A stretch of DNA of 64,000 bases. Origin: Elusimicrobia bacterium GWA2_66_18. Its GTDB lineage: Bacteria; Elusimicrobiota; Elusimicrobia; UBA1565; UBA9628. The notes under the pieces were generated by a model. That model did no database searches. It saw nothing but the letters and a program-made list of their open reading frames with translations, and had not been told where the DNA came from. Numbering within the stretch: position 1 is the stretch's first letter; each line of letters opens with the position of its first letter. Position numbers and translations under genes: made by a program. This document shows, piece by piece, positions 41,028 through 49,619 of this stretch. The DNA lies in assembly GCA_001799675.1 (NCBI GenBank), contig MGTX01000004.1, forward strand, positions 1 to 64,000, in the 5' to 3' direction.

Positions 41028-41825
41028 CTACTCCGGAGTCGGCCCGCCGCGGCGGGACCGCTCGACGAGCCAGACGACGCCCGTCGAGACGAAGTAGAGG
41101 CCGAGAAGGACGACGCCGAAGAGGATCGTCGTCGCGATCACGTCGCCCGGCGTGAGAAAGGCCGCCGCGAAAAGGATGGCGACGGTGGCCTCGCGCCAAT
41201 AGCGCAGCATCGAGCGCGAGGTCACCAGGCGGAAGCGCGCCAGAAAGTAAAACAGGACCGGCGCCTCGAAGGAGATCCCGGCGCCCGCCACGGTATAAAG
41301 GAAAAGATCGAGATACTCGGTGGGGCGCAGGTTCGCGCGCAGGCCGGCCTTGACCGCCTCATCGAGGAGGAGGTCGCCCAAGATGGGGAAGATCACGAAG
41401 TAGGAAAACACCGCGCCAGAAATAAAACAGGCGCTGGTCACCAGGACGAAGGTCGAAGCCATCTTCTTCTCGCGTTCCCTCAGGGCCGGGCGCACGAAGG
41501 TCCAGACCTGGTAGAACAGATAAGGGGAGACCGCGAAGACCGCGGCCCAGAAGGAAAGCCTCATGAGCGAGAAGAAGGGTTCGGCCAGGTCCGTGAAGGC
41601 GAAGGGCTGGAGGGTCGCCGCCGGAACCTGCAGGCGCCGGGCCATGGCGGCGATGAAGGGACGTTTGGCCCAGTCCCAGAGCGAGAAACGGAAGAAATAG
41701 GCGGCCGCCGTCGAGACGAGGAGGGCCAGGGCCGAGCGGATCAAGCGATCTCGGACCTCTCCCATGTGCTGCCAGAAGGGGAGAGGCCTGTCGTCCGGCA
41801 GGACCTCCGCGATGAGCTCGTTCAT
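41028..41825 (-). CDS. tatC: Sec-independent protein translocase TatC
   Basis: 265 aa with six TM helices. The family N-terminus PLPFWQHMGEVRDRLIRSAL contains the conserved Glu of the twin-arginine signal contact site (HxxELR region, here HMGEVRDRL). Later conserved parts are SFWAAVFAVSPYLFYQVWTF and FVRPALREREKK. It is the receptor of the Tat pathway. No tatA/B gene is adjacent. It is the last gene of the minus-strand housekeeping run, and its ATG overlaps the yraN stop. Confidence 0.95.
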   Translation of the reverse strand: MNELIAEVLPDDRPLPFWQHMGEVRDRLIRSALALLVSTAAAYFFRFSLWDWAKRPFIAAMARRLQVPAATLQPFAFTDLAEPFFSLMRLSFWAAVFAVSPYLFYQVWTFVRPALREREKKMASTFVLVTSACFISGAVFSYFVIFPILGDLLLDEAVKAGLRANLRPTEYLDLFLYTVAGAGISFEAPVLFYFLARFRLVTSRSMLRYWREATVAILFAAAFLTPGDVIATTILFGVVLLGLYFVSTGVVWLVERSRRGGPTPE

Positions 41826-42172
41826 CGGGAGTCGGCCTCGAAGGCCCCCGGGATGTGCTCGAGTCTGCCGCCCTGCACGGCGACTACGTCGAAGCGGCAG
41901 GGGCCGTCCCAGCCTCGGGCCGCGAGCCAGACGGATGCTGCGCGCACGACCTTGCGGCGCTTGGACGCGTCCACCGAGGCCGCCGCGCCCCCGTAGCCGC
42001 TCGACGCGCGGGCGCGGACCTCGACGAACACGATCTCATCGGCGTCTCGCGCGATGAGATCGATCTCTCCGGTCTTGGCGCGGAAATTGCGCTCGATCAC
42101 GATCATTCCCTTGGCCTGCAAGTACTCGGCCGCCATATCCTCGGCCTTCTTTCCGGTCGCGATGCGCGTCAC
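41822..42172 (-). CDS. yraN: YraN/UPF0102-family nuclease-like protein
   Basis: 116 aa from a GTG at 42172 that overlaps the rnhB stop (GTGA). The restriction-endonuclease-like core is clear: GKKAEDMAAEYLQAKGMIVI, RAKTGEIDLIARDADEIVFV (Glu and Asp of the active site) and EVRARASSGYGGAAASVDAS. Family members are usually next to rnhB, as here. Molecular function is still poorly defined. A role in Holliday-junction or repair processing has been proposed for some. Confidence 0.92.
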   Translation of the reverse strand: MTRIATGKKAEDMAAEYLQAKGMIVIERNFRAKTGEIDLIARDADEIVFVEVRARASSGYGGAAASVDASKRRKVVRAASVWLAARGWDGPCRFDVVAVQGGRLEHIPGAFEADSR

Positions 42173-42810
42173 TTGGTCGTCTCCAAGACGGAGCGCGCCA
42201 CGGGGGCGTAAGAGCGGCGGTGAGCCGCGCAGGGGCCCAATCTCTCGAGGGCGTCGAGGTGGGCTTTGGTGCCGTAGCCCTTGTGCCGAGCGAAACCGTA
42301 GCCCGGATATCGGCGGTCGAGGCGCGCCATCCAGCGGTCGCGCACAACCTTCGCCACGATGCTCGCGGCGGCGATGTTCAGCGAGAGAGCATCCCCGCCC
42401 ACGATCTTCTCCTGAGGGAGCGCGCTGTCGGGGATGCGGCTTGGTCCGTCGACTAGGACCAGGAAGGCTCTTCCGCCGGCCTTGGCCGCGGCGCGGCGCG
42501 ACGCACGGCCCATGGCGGTCAAGGTCGCCTTCAGGATATTGTATTCGTCGATGGCCCCGGGATGCGCCCAAGCCACGGAAACGGCCAAGGCCTCGGAAAC
42601 GATGACCCCGAAGAGCCTTTCCCGGTTCCTCGGGGTCATCATTTTCGAGTCGCGGACCTCGTCCAATCCCGGAGAAGAGTCCTCCGGCAGAGACACGGCC
42701 GCGACCACGACGGGCCCCGCCAAGGGGCCCCGGCCGGCTTCATCGACGCCCACGAGACGCGCGCCCGGGGCGCGCCGCCTCGCGTCATCGTCGAAACGCC
42801 GGCCGTCCAA
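42169..42810 (-). CDS. rnhB: Ribonuclease HII
   Basis: 213 aa. The motif VGVDEAGRGPLAGPVVVAAV gives the first Asp-Glu pair, DSKMMTPRNRERL the conserved DSK, LVDGPSRIP the third Asp, and NIAAASIVAKVVRDRWM the fourth. It removes ribonucleotides misincorporated into DNA and Okazaki primers. It is located between rplS (3-bp gap) and yraN (4-nt overlap), a common bacterial order. Confidence 0.96.
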   Translation of the reverse strand: MDGRRFDDDARRRAPGARLVGVDEAGRGPLAGPVVVAAVSLPEDSSPGLDEVRDSKMMTPRNRERLFGVIVSEALAVSVAWAHPGAIDEYNILKATLTAMGRASRRAAAKAGGRAFLVLVDGPSRIPDSALPQEKIVGGDALSLNIAAASIVAKVVRDRWMARLDRRYPGYGFARHKGYGTKAHLDALERLGPCAAHRRSYAPVARSVLETTK

Positions 42811-42813
42811 AAT

Positions 42814-43257
42814 CTACTTGGCGACGGCCGCGGCGCCCTCGCCCTTCTTGTGGGTCTCGGGCTTGGAGACCCTGGGAGCCTCGGTCTTGTGGGCCGCGGG
42901 CTTCGCTTCGGGCTGGACGCCGGCTTCGCCGGTCTCGCGTTCGTCGAGACGAGCGGACTTCCCGGTCAAACCGCGCAAGTAGTACAGACGCGAGCGGCGC
43001 GCCTTGCCCGCGCGGACCAGCTCCACCTTCTCCACGTGAGGCGTGGAGATAGGGAACGTCCTCTCGACGCCGACGCCGAACGACACCTTGCGGACCGTGT
43101 AGGTCTCGCTCGCGCCGCGGCCGCGGCGGCTGATCACGGTGCCCTCGAAGACCTGGACGCGCTCGCTGTCGCCTTCCTTGACCTTCATGTGCACCTTGAC
43201 CGTGTCCCCAGCGCGAAACTCGGGAGTCGTCTTCTTCTCTTCCATTGCAGCCATCAT
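42814..43257 (-). CDS. rplS: Ribosomal protein L19 with C-terminal extension
   Basis: 147 aa. The core ([20 protein letters not shown], then [58 protein letters not shown]) is normal L19 of about 110 residues. A charged low-complexity tail of about 40 residues ([20 protein letters not shown] onward) is extra. L19 sits at the 30S-50S interface. The ATG at 43257 has GAGGTG 5-6 nt upstream; the ATG two codons later is also possible. Confidence 0.95.
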   Translation of the reverse strand: MMAAMEEKKTTPEFRAGDTVKVHMKVKEGDSERVQVFEGTVISRRGRGASETYTVRKVSFGVGVERTFPISTPHVEKVELVRAGKARRSRLYYLRGLTGKSARLDERETGEAGVQPEAKPAAHKTEAPRVSKPETHKKGEGAAAVAK

Positions 43258-43296
43258 ATGAGCACCTCGATCATACGGTTCTCCTGGACTTCTTAT

Positions 43297-43980
43297 CTAC
43301 CTGGGACTTGGCGCCCGCAACAGCAGATCGGGTCGCTTACGCTTGGTCGCGGACCGGGCGGACTGCCGGCGCCACTCCGCGATCTTCTTATGGTCGCCGC
43401 AGAACAGGATCTCCGGGACCTCGCGGCCGCGCCAGACGCGCGGCCGCGTGTATTGAGGAAAATCGAGCAGGCCGGAGGCGAAAGACTCGCTCTCGGCCGC
43501 GTCCTCCTTCTTGAGCACGCCGGGCAGTTTGCGGGCCACCGCGTCGGCCACGACCATCGCCGGCAACTCACCGCCGGTGAGCACGTAGTCTCCGATCGAT
43601 ATCTCTTCGTCGAACAACGGCATGACCCGTTCGTCGACGCCTTCGTAACGACCGCAAACGAGCACGAGGTGCGTCTCCTGGGCCAGCCGGGACGCCTTGC
43701 GGTCATCGAACGGATCGCCCTGCGGGGACATGCAGAGAACCTTCGCGCCTTTCGTCATGACGCTCTCGACGGCCATCGCCAAGGGCCCCGGCATCATGAC
43801 CATGCCGGGACCGCCTCCGAAAGGACGATCGTCCACTTTGCGGCGCTTGTCCTCGGAGAAGTCGCGCGGGTTCACGCAGCCCCAGGAGAGCAGGCTCTTC
43901 TCCTGGGCGCGCAACAAGATGCTCGCGTCCATGATGGACGCGAACATATCCGGGAAGAGCGTCACGAAATCGATCCTCAC
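43297..43980 (-). CDS. trmD: tRNA (guanine-N1)-methyltransferase
   Basis: 227 aa SPOUT-class enzyme. Conserved parts are IDFVTLFPDMFASIMDASIL, RKVDDRPFGGGPGMVMMPGP, LVCGRYEGVDERV, and the knot region EEISIGDYVLTGGELPAMVV. It methylates G37 of tRNAs to prevent frameshifting. The GTG start lies 3 nt after the khpA stop. In most genomes rimM precedes trmD, and here there is no room for it. Confidence 0.96.
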   Translation of the reverse strand: MRIDFVTLFPDMFASIMDASILLRAQEKSLLSWGCVNPRDFSEDKRRKVDDRPFGGGPGMVMMPGPLAMAVESVMTKGAKVLCMSPQGDPFDDRKASRLAQETHLVLVCGRYEGVDERVMPLFDEEISIGDYVLTGGELPAMVVADAVARKLPGVLKKEDAAESESFASGLLDFPQYTRPRVWRGREVPEILFCGDHKKIAEWRRQSARSATKRKRPDLLLRAPSPR

Positions 43981-43983
43981 GTT

Positions 43984-44211
43984 CTAGTCGATCTCCACGA
44001 CCGCCTTCTTGCCCGCCTTCGACGCGGCCACTCCCACCAGGGACCGGATGGCTTTGACCACCTTGCCCTGCTTGCCGATGATCTTGCCCTTGTCCTCCTC
44101 GGCGACGACGAGCTTCAAAACGGCGGTATCGCCATCCATGAACTCGGTCACCGAGGCTGCCTCGGGCTTGCCCGCGAGCCGTTGAATGATGAAGAGCGCC
44201 AGATCTTTCAT
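43984..44211 (-). CDS. khpA: KH-domain RNA-binding protein KhpA
   Basis: 75 aa, one KH domain with the GXXG loop in KGKIIGKQGKVVKAIRSLVG. It starts MKDLALFIIQRLAGKPEAAS. The KH protein between rpsP and rimM/trmD is conserved across bacteria and binds diverse RNAs, often with KhpB. Gaps are 4 bp to rpsP and 3 bp to trmD. Confidence 0.93.
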   Translation of the reverse strand: MKDLALFIIQRLAGKPEAASVTEFMDGDTAVLKLVVAEEDKGKIIGKQGKVVKAIRSLVGVAASKAGKKAVVEID

Positions 44212-44215
44212 AGCC

Positions 44216-44476
44216 TTACTTGGCCGCCGCGGCTCTCTTGTACGACTTGACGAGCGCGAAGACCGTGTCGGACGGCCGGGCGCCGACCTTGATCCAATGC
44301 TCGTAGCGGTCGCCGTTGAGGACGATCTTCTTGCCCGCGGTCTCCTCGCGGGGATTGTAGGTGCCCAGGACCTCCACGGGCCGGCCCGAAGCCGCGCGGG
44401 CCTTCTCGATGGCGACCACGCGGTAATAGGGCTGGTGCGGCTTGCCCGTGCGCTGCAACCTGATGACGACGGCCAT
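44216..44476 (-). CDS. rpsP: Ribosomal protein S16
   Basis: 86 aa, the standard length. MAVVIRLQRTGKPHQPYYRV, then the IEKARAASGRPVEVLGTYNP region and HWIKVGARPSDTVFALVKSY. It is an early 30S assembly protein. It leads the rpsP-khpA-trmD-rplS cluster, 34 bp after the rpe stop. Confidence 0.97.
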   Translation of the reverse strand: MAVVIRLQRTGKPHQPYYRVVAIEKARAASGRPVEVLGTYNPREETAGKKIVLNGDRYEHWIKVGARPSDTVFALVKSYKRAAAAK

Positions 44477-44510
44477 GTGTTCCTCCGTTGCGGCTTGCGC
44501 CGCGCGACGT

Positions 44511-45194
44511 CTAGTCTCCGTCTGCGGCCCGGGCTTTCGCCTCGAGCGCGCGAAAAGCGGCGACGGGGTCCTTCTCTCCGAAAACGGCCGAGCCGGCGAC
44601 CAAGCTGTCCGCCCCGGCCGCGACGGCTTGCGAGATATTGAGAAGACCGACGCCCCCGTCGACCTGCACCCAGCAGTCGAGGCCGCGCGCGTCGACGGCG
44701 GCGCGCAGAGCGGAGACCTTCGGCATCATGTCGGCCATGAACTTCTGCCCGCCGAAGCCGGGCTCGACGGCCATGACCAAGGCCAGGTCGCACTCGTCGA
44801 GCACTGCCAGGATTGCGTCGATCGGCGTCCGAGGCTTGGCCGCGAGACCCGCCTTGCGTCCGAGCGCGCGGATTCCCCGCAACGCGGACTTCACATCCTT
44901 GACCGCCTCGACGTGGACCGTGACGATGTCCGCTCCCGCTGAGGCGAACCAGGGCGCTGCGGCCTCGGGGTTGGCGACCATGAGATGAGCGTCCACGAAG
45001 AAGCCGTGCTTCTTGGCCAGAATGACGAAGTCGGGACCGAAGCTCAGGTTCGGCACGAAATGTCCGTCCATGACGTCCACCGAGACCCAGGAACAACCCG
45101 CTGCTTTAACGGAGTCCAACTGCTCGCCGAGGCGCGAGAGGTCTCCCGCCAAGAGCGAGGGGACGACGACCGGGGTCTTGGCCGCCACGATCAA
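44511..45194 (-). CDS. rpe: Ribulose-phosphate 3-epimerase
   Basis: 227 aa TIM barrel. Motifs: VPSLLAGDLSRLGEQL, SVDVMDGHFVPNLSFGPDFV (metal-binding Asp/His), VDAHLMVANPE, MAVEPGFGGQKFM and VQVDGGVG. It interconverts ribulose-5-P and xylulose-5-P. A TTG at 45194 overlaps the PASTA stop and is 7 nt from AGGAG. A GTG two codons later is an alternative. It is the natural partner of the split transketolase encoded at 39-41 kb. Confidence 0.95.
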   Translation of the reverse strand: MIVAAKTPVVVPSLLAGDLSRLGEQLDSVKAAGCSWVSVDVMDGHFVPNLSFGPDFVILAKKHGFFVDAHLMVANPEAAAPWFASAGADIVTVHVEAVKDVKSALRGIRALGRKAGLAAKPRTPIDAILAVLDECDLALVMAVEPGFGGQKFMADMMPKVSALRAAVDARGLDCWVQVDGGVGLLNISQAVAAGADSLVAGSAVFGEKDPVAAFRALEAKARAADGD

Positions 45195-46150
45195 AGGTCC
45201 CTCTCCTCGACGAGGATCCCATTCAGGTATATCTTCACGCGGGCTCCGCCCGCGGACTGGACCGGGACCTCGATCTTCGAGCCCGGCTTGCGCAGGCCGT
45301 TGAAGAGCTCGCGCTCGCCGTACTTGTCCGAGATCAGGATGCGCACCTGGCTGTCCGACCCGCCCTGGGAAAGCTCGTAGCGGAAGATCTTGGACGCCGT
45401 CGCCGAAGGCGCGGAGCCTTTGCGCCCGCTCACGCTCACGACCGCCCGCGCGTCCCCGGAGAGCACGGCGTCCGGAGAGGGAAACTGGGTCATCACGGTC
45501 CCGTTGGGGAAAAGGGAACTGGGGTCGCTCTTGACCTCGAGCTTGACGCCGGCGCCCGCTGCCCAGGATTGGACCTCGTCGAGCGTCTTGCGCTGGAAGT
45601 CCGGCATGAGCGCCACGTCCGCGGGCGGCGCGCCCCCGGAAACGACGAGGTTGATCATGGCGTCGCGCTCGACGCTGGTCTCCGCCTTCGGATCCTGGGA
45701 GAGGACCATGCCCTTCTCGAACTTGAGCGAGTAGGCCTCGCTTACCTCGCCCAGCACGAGCTGGCTCTGCCGGAGCATCATCTCCGCGTTGCGTTGGGGC
45801 AGGCCCGTCAGGGAGGGGGCGAGCACGGTCTGCCCGCCCTGGCTGATGATGACGCGGATGGTCTTTCCCTCGCGCACGACGGCGCCGGGCGGCGGCTCCT
45901 GGCGCACGACGGAGGAGATGGGGACCGCGGCGTCGAACTCGACGCCGTTCTTGCGCAGGCCCAGGTTCAAAGGGGCGAGAATGTCGAGAACGGCGGCGAT
46001 GGATCGGCCTTTCAGGTCGGGCACGATCTGAGTCCTGCGGCCATGGATGAGTCCCGCTAGGCCCCAGTTCACGGCCCAAAGGGCGAACGCGAGGAAGGTC
46101 GCCATGACGGCGGTCGCCTCCCAGTACGTCGCCTTCTCGCTCTTGGTCAT
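45191..46150 (-). CDS. Membrane-anchored PASTA-domain protein without kinase domain
   Basis: 319 aa. One N-terminal TM (about residues 12-33) leads to three extracytoplasmic PASTA repeats: IVPDLKGRSIAAVLDILAPL, VLAPSLTGLPQRNAEMMLRQ, and LMPDFQRKTLDEVQSWAAGA. Each ends in a V-SG or V-SQG strand. A C-terminal domain of about 70 residues (FRYELSQGGSDSQVRILISD) follows. PASTA domains bind peptidoglycan fragments. The gene sits between fmt and rpe, exactly where Firmicutes and others carry the PASTA kinase prkC. No kinase or phosphatase gene is present here. The start ATG overlaps the fmt stop by 1 nt. Confidence 0.88.
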   Translation of the reverse strand: MTKSEKATYWEATAVMATFLAFALWAVNWGLAGLIHGRRTQIVPDLKGRSIAAVLDILAPLNLGLRKNGVEFDAAVPISSVVRQEPPPGAVVREGKTIRVIISQGGQTVLAPSLTGLPQRNAEMMLRQSQLVLGEVSEAYSLKFEKGMVLSQDPKAETSVERDAMINLVVSGGAPPADVALMPDFQRKTLDEVQSWAAGAGVKLEVKSDPSSLFPNGTVMTQFPSPDAVLSGDARAVVSVSGRKGSAPSATASKIFRYELSQGGSDSQVRILISDKYGERELFNGLRKPGSKIEVPVQSAGGARVKIYLNGILVEERDL

Positions 46151-47100
46151 CAAAGGTCTTTGACGAACGGCAAAAAATCACCTTCGGCCACACGGAGGCC
46201 GTTGGCGAAATCCGCAGCGTTCAGCGTCTTTTTTCCCTCAGGTTGTACGGCGAGGACCCACAGACGGCTGCGAGACCCGCATTCTACCAAAATACCCCGC
46301 CCGCGTTCAACGCTCAGGACGCGGCCGGGCCGCCCTGTCCCCGGAGGGTCGCCGAGATCCGGAAGGGCCGTCTTCAAAACCAGGACCCGGGGGCCTCCCT
46401 TTTCGAGCGCCGCGCGCGGCCACAACCGAAAGCCGCGGACCAAGGCGTGGATCTCCGACGCGGGCTTGCTCAGGTCGATGAGGGCGTCCTCGCGTTTGAT
46501 GAGGGGCGCAAGGCTCGCCGTGCCCTCCTGCGGCCTGCGGACGATCCGGCCGGCCTCCAGGTCCGCGAGTGTGCGGTCCAGGAGGTCGACGCCGAGCTCG
46601 GTCAGCCGTGCTAGGAGAGACGGGGCATCCTCGTCGTCCTTAATGTCCGTCTCGATCACGGACTGGATCGGGCCCGTGTCCATGCCCTCGTCGAGCCAGA
46701 ATAAGGTCACGCCCGTGCGCCTCTCCCCACGAACGAGGCTCCACTGCACCGGCGCGGCGCCTCGATAAGCGGGCAGGAGCGAAAAGTGCGCGTTCAGGGT
46801 CCCCAGCTTCGGCGCATCCAGGACGTCGCGCCTCAGGAGGCGGCCGTAGGCCACGACCACGGCGAGGTCCGGCGCGAGGGCTTTGAGCCCCTCGGCGACC
46901 TCGGAAGGGCGCGCCGGCTGGAAGGTCTTCAGGCCCAGTTCGAGCGCCGCGGCCTTGACGGGGGTCGGCTGGACCCCGAGGCCGCGCCCTGCAGGCCGGT
47001 CCGGCTGGGACACCACGGCAAGGACCTCGCTGCGCGCGGCGAGCCTGCGCAGGAAGGCGACGGCGGTCTCGGGCGTCCCGAAGAAAATGGTTTTCAGCAT
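46150..47100 (-). CDS. fmt: Methionyl-tRNA formyltransferase
   Basis: 316 aa from the ATG at 47100 (MLKTIFFGTPETAVAFLRRL). The formyltransferase core has VVSQPDRPAGRGLGVQPTPV and the catalytic region LNAHFSLLPAYRGAAPVQWS with the HxSLLP His, then GVTLFWLDEGMDTGPI. The C-terminal OB-like domain follows. It formylates initiator Met-tRNA. It is 7 bp downstream of def, the enzyme that removes the formyl group. Confidence 0.96.
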   Translation of the reverse strand: MLKTIFFGTPETAVAFLRRLAARSEVLAVVSQPDRPAGRGLGVQPTPVKAAALELGLKTFQPARPSEVAEGLKALAPDLAVVVAYGRLLRRDVLDAPKLGTLNAHFSLLPAYRGAAPVQWSLVRGERRTGVTLFWLDEGMDTGPIQSVIETDIKDDEDAPSLLARLTELGVDLLDRTLADLEAGRIVRRPQEGTASLAPLIKREDALIDLSKPASEIHALVRGFRLWPRAALEKGGPRVLVLKTALPDLGDPPGTGRPGRVLSVERGRGILVECGSRSRLWVLAVQPEGKKTLNAADFANGLRVAEGDFLPFVKDL

Positions 47101-47107
47101 CGCGCGC

Positions 47108-47620
47108 CTAGTCCCAGGTGGGCTTGACGCCCTTGACGACGTCGAGGACCTTGAGACGATCCTCAAAGGGAAGGCGGTCGATATAGAGCTTGCCGTCTAG
47201 GTGGTCGATCTCATGCTGGAAGGCGCGGGCGAGGAGTCCCGTGCCGCTCATCTCCCATGGTTCGCCGTGCTCGTCGAGCGCCCGCACGCGCACGCGCGCG
47301 GCGCGAGAGAGCTTGGCGTACACGCCGGGAAGAGAGAGGCAGCCCTCCTCCTTCTTCTGCTCGCCCTCGCTTGAGAGCAGCACCGGGTTGATCAAGACGA
47401 GGCGCTGGGACTTGCCCTCGGGCTTGACGTCGATGACGGCCAGACGCAGGGACAACCCGATCTGGGGCGCGGCCAGACCCACGCCGCGCGCCGAGGCCAT
47501 CGTGGCCCACATGTCCTTGAGCAGAGCGGGCAACTCGGACTTCAGCGCCGGGAAATCGACGAGGGGGCAGGGCGTCTTGAGGACGCGCTCGCCGTGCTTG
47601 GTGACCCTGCGCGCGGGCAT
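47108..47620 (-). CDS. def: Peptide deformylase
   Basis: 170 aa. The three motifs are GVGLAAPQIG, EEGCLSLPGVYA (Cys metal ligand) and FQHEIDHLDGKLYIDRL (HExxH). It removes the N-formyl group from nascent proteins using a metal, normally Fe2+. It begins 1 nt after the APC permease stop. Confidence 0.97.
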   Translation of the reverse strand: MPARRVTKHGERVLKTPCPLVDFPALKSELPALLKDMWATMASARGVGLAAPQIGLSLRLAVIDVKPEGKSQRLVLINPVLLSSEGEQKKEEGCLSLPGVYAKLSRAARVRVRALDEHGEPWEMSGTGLLARAFQHEIDHLDGKLYIDRLPFEDRLKVLDVVKGVKPTWD

Positions 47621-47621
47621 C

Positions 47622-49619
47622 TCAGAGATCCACCACGTGCTCGACGCCCGGGCCGATGATGCGGAAACGCACCTGTTTCTTGTCCTGCTGGAGAGAACCC
47701 CAGGTCATGGCCAGGCGCTCGAGCTGGACGTCGGTCGAGAGCTTGGCCGAGACGCCGAAGACGACCTCCGAGGCTCCGACGGCCTGCGCGGCCTGGGTGA
47801 TGGCGTAGAAGGGTTCGTTGGAGACCACCAACATCGGCGTCACGGACTTCCCGGACTTCTCGGCCAATTCCAGGATGCGGGTGAAAAGCTTCTGCTCATC
47901 GTGGTCCATGACCACGGTCTCATCGATGAGGCCCAGGCCGGTGCGGATGCGGGAGGTGAAGACGACGAGGTCGGTCGTCTCCGAGTCGAGGGTTTCCAGG
48001 ATCTTGTTGAGATGGTAGAGGTTGTTCGGGTCGCGCACCGCCACCAGCAGGCGGTTGGGCTTGTCGATCTCGGCGCGGATGACGGAGAGGTCATCGGCCT
48101 GGCGCAGGTTGAATTTCTCCTGGTGCCCGGCGCTCGCGCGCGCGGCGACGCGACGGTTGATGCGCTCGGAGATGGTGAACAAGACGAAGAAGAACGCGGT
48201 GAAGGAGAGGCCGGAGACGGTGGCGACCTTCTTCGTCGTGAAATTGACCAGACCGATCGCCAGCAGCGTCAGGAAGAGCAGCGCCAGGCCGATCGGCCAG
48301 TCGAACCCGCCCGCGCGCAGGTTCAGAGGGAAGCGCCAGAGGCGCGGGGAGCGGTCCTTGAAGCGCAGGACCAGCACGGCGGCGGACTTGAAGACGAAGC
48401 TCCAGATCACGCCGAAGGCATACGCCTCGCCCAGCAGGTAGATGTCTCCGCGGCACAGGACGATGGTCAGCGCCTGGAGGACGACCACCGTGTTGATCAT
48501 GCGGTGCGTCGTTCCGAAGCGCGGGTGCAGGTGGCGCAGGGATTCGGGCATGATGCCGTCCTCGGCGAGGCGATTCATGACGCCGTTGGAACCCATGATG
48601 GAGGTATTGACCGCGCCTGAGAGGATCAGCACGCCGACCAACACGACGAAGGCCTGGAGCAGGAGCAGTGCCCAATGCGGCCCGGCCATGGACATGGCCA
48701 GACCGGAGAGGAGATTGTCCGTGTAGCGGCCGCGGATGGCGTCCGGGATGAGGCCCTCGGCCAAGAGAGAGACGCTTCCGGTCAGAACGAGCGCGGAGAA
48801 GAAGATCAGGAGCGCGGCGCGCTTGAGGTTGACCAGCTTGGGAGCTTCCATCTCCCGGTAGACCTGGGCCAGCGTTTCCACGCCGCTCATGCCTAGGAAG
48901 GCGTGGCCGTAAGCGATCACCAGGCCTAACAACCCAATCCTCTTGTGCCATTGACCGGAAGCCAGCCAGCCGAGGGACTCGGGGGTGAACCTCGTCTCGA
49001 ACGAGGGCCAGTGGAAGCCGCGCACCGCGATGGTGTAGGCCGACCACGCGAAAGTCACCACCGCCATCACCCCGACGAGGGACATGATCTTGACCGCTTT
49101 GTCGGAGGACTCCTCGATGCCGCGGATGTTCTGGCGCCAGAAGTAGGCGACGACGGCCAAGGCGAAGGCGACCGAGAACAGCTTCGGATCCACCGACCAA
49201 TGGATGCTCAATCGAGGGAAGGCGGAGTTGACGAGTCCCGCCAGGTATTGCCCGGCGGAGACGGAGCTGATGGCGCCGGTCAGCACGTAGTCGAACATCA
49301 GGGCCGAGACCGAGACCTTGGCCAGCGTCCCGCCCATCGACTCGCGCACCACCTTATAGACCCCGCCGCGCACGAACATGCTCGAGCCCTCCACGTAGAG
49401 GGCCAGCACGGGTGCGGCGAAGAACATCACCCCGACGATGAACCACGGAGCGGCGGGACCGATGGCCGTTTCCACGATGCCGCCGATGTACCAGGCCGTC
49501 GAGGCCATGTCGCAGAGGACGATCGCCCCCGCGTGCCAGAAGGAGATGAAGGTGAGCATCGCCGTGTTCAACACGACGACTTCGGTGACGCGCCGGCCCG
49601 GGCAGGGCTCAGGCTTCAA
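47622..49619 (-). CDS. APC-superfamily permease with C-terminal USP-like domain
   Basis: 665 aa. About 12 TM segments in residues 1-490 have APC features (FISFWHAGAIVLCDMASTAW, then MSGVETLAQVYREMEAPKLV with the conserved Glu). A cytosolic domain of about 170 residues follows (RLLVAVRDPNNLYHLNKILE, later MLVVSNEPFYAITQAAQAVG). It resembles a universal-stress/nucleotide-binding fold as found on some amino-acid or cation permeases. The substrate is unknown. The TTG start at 49619 lies inside the end of the EIIA gene (11-nt overlap), so regulation by the EIIA-like protein is an attractive idea (inference). Confidence 0.82.
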   Translation of the reverse strand: MKPEPCPGRRVTEVVVLNTAMLTFISFWHAGAIVLCDMASTAWYIGGIVETAIGPAAPWFIVGVMFFAAPVLALYVEGSSMFVRGGVYKVVRESMGGTLAKVSVSALMFDYVLTGAISSVSAGQYLAGLVNSAFPRLSIHWSVDPKLFSVAFALAVVAYFWRQNIRGIEESSDKAVKIMSLVGVMAVVTFAWSAYTIAVRGFHWPSFETRFTPESLGWLASGQWHKRIGLLGLVIAYGHAFLGMSGVETLAQVYREMEAPKLVNLKRAALLIFFSALVLTGSVSLLAEGLIPDAIRGRYTDNLLSGLAMSMAGPHWALLLLQAFVVLVGVLILSGAVNTSIMGSNGVMNRLAEDGIMPESLRHLHPRFGTTHRMINTVVVLQALTIVLCRGDIYLLGEAYAFGVIWSFVFKSAAVLVLRFKDRSPRLWRFPLNLRAGGFDWPIGLALLFLTLLAIGLVNFTTKKVATVSGLSFTAFFFVLFTISERINRRVAARASAGHQEKFNLRQADDLSVIRAEIDKPNRLLVAVRDPNNLYHLNKILETLDSETTDLVVFTSRIRTGLGLIDETVVMDHDEQKLFTRILELAEKSGKSVTPMLVVSNEPFYAITQAAQAVGASEVVFGVSAKLSTDVQLERLAMTWGSLQQDKKQVRFRIIGPGVEHVVDL

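Noticed and set aside
42562-44250. Long plus-strand ORF across rplS, trmD and khpA
   Set aside because: Antisense shadow of well-known ribosomal and tRNA-modification genes.
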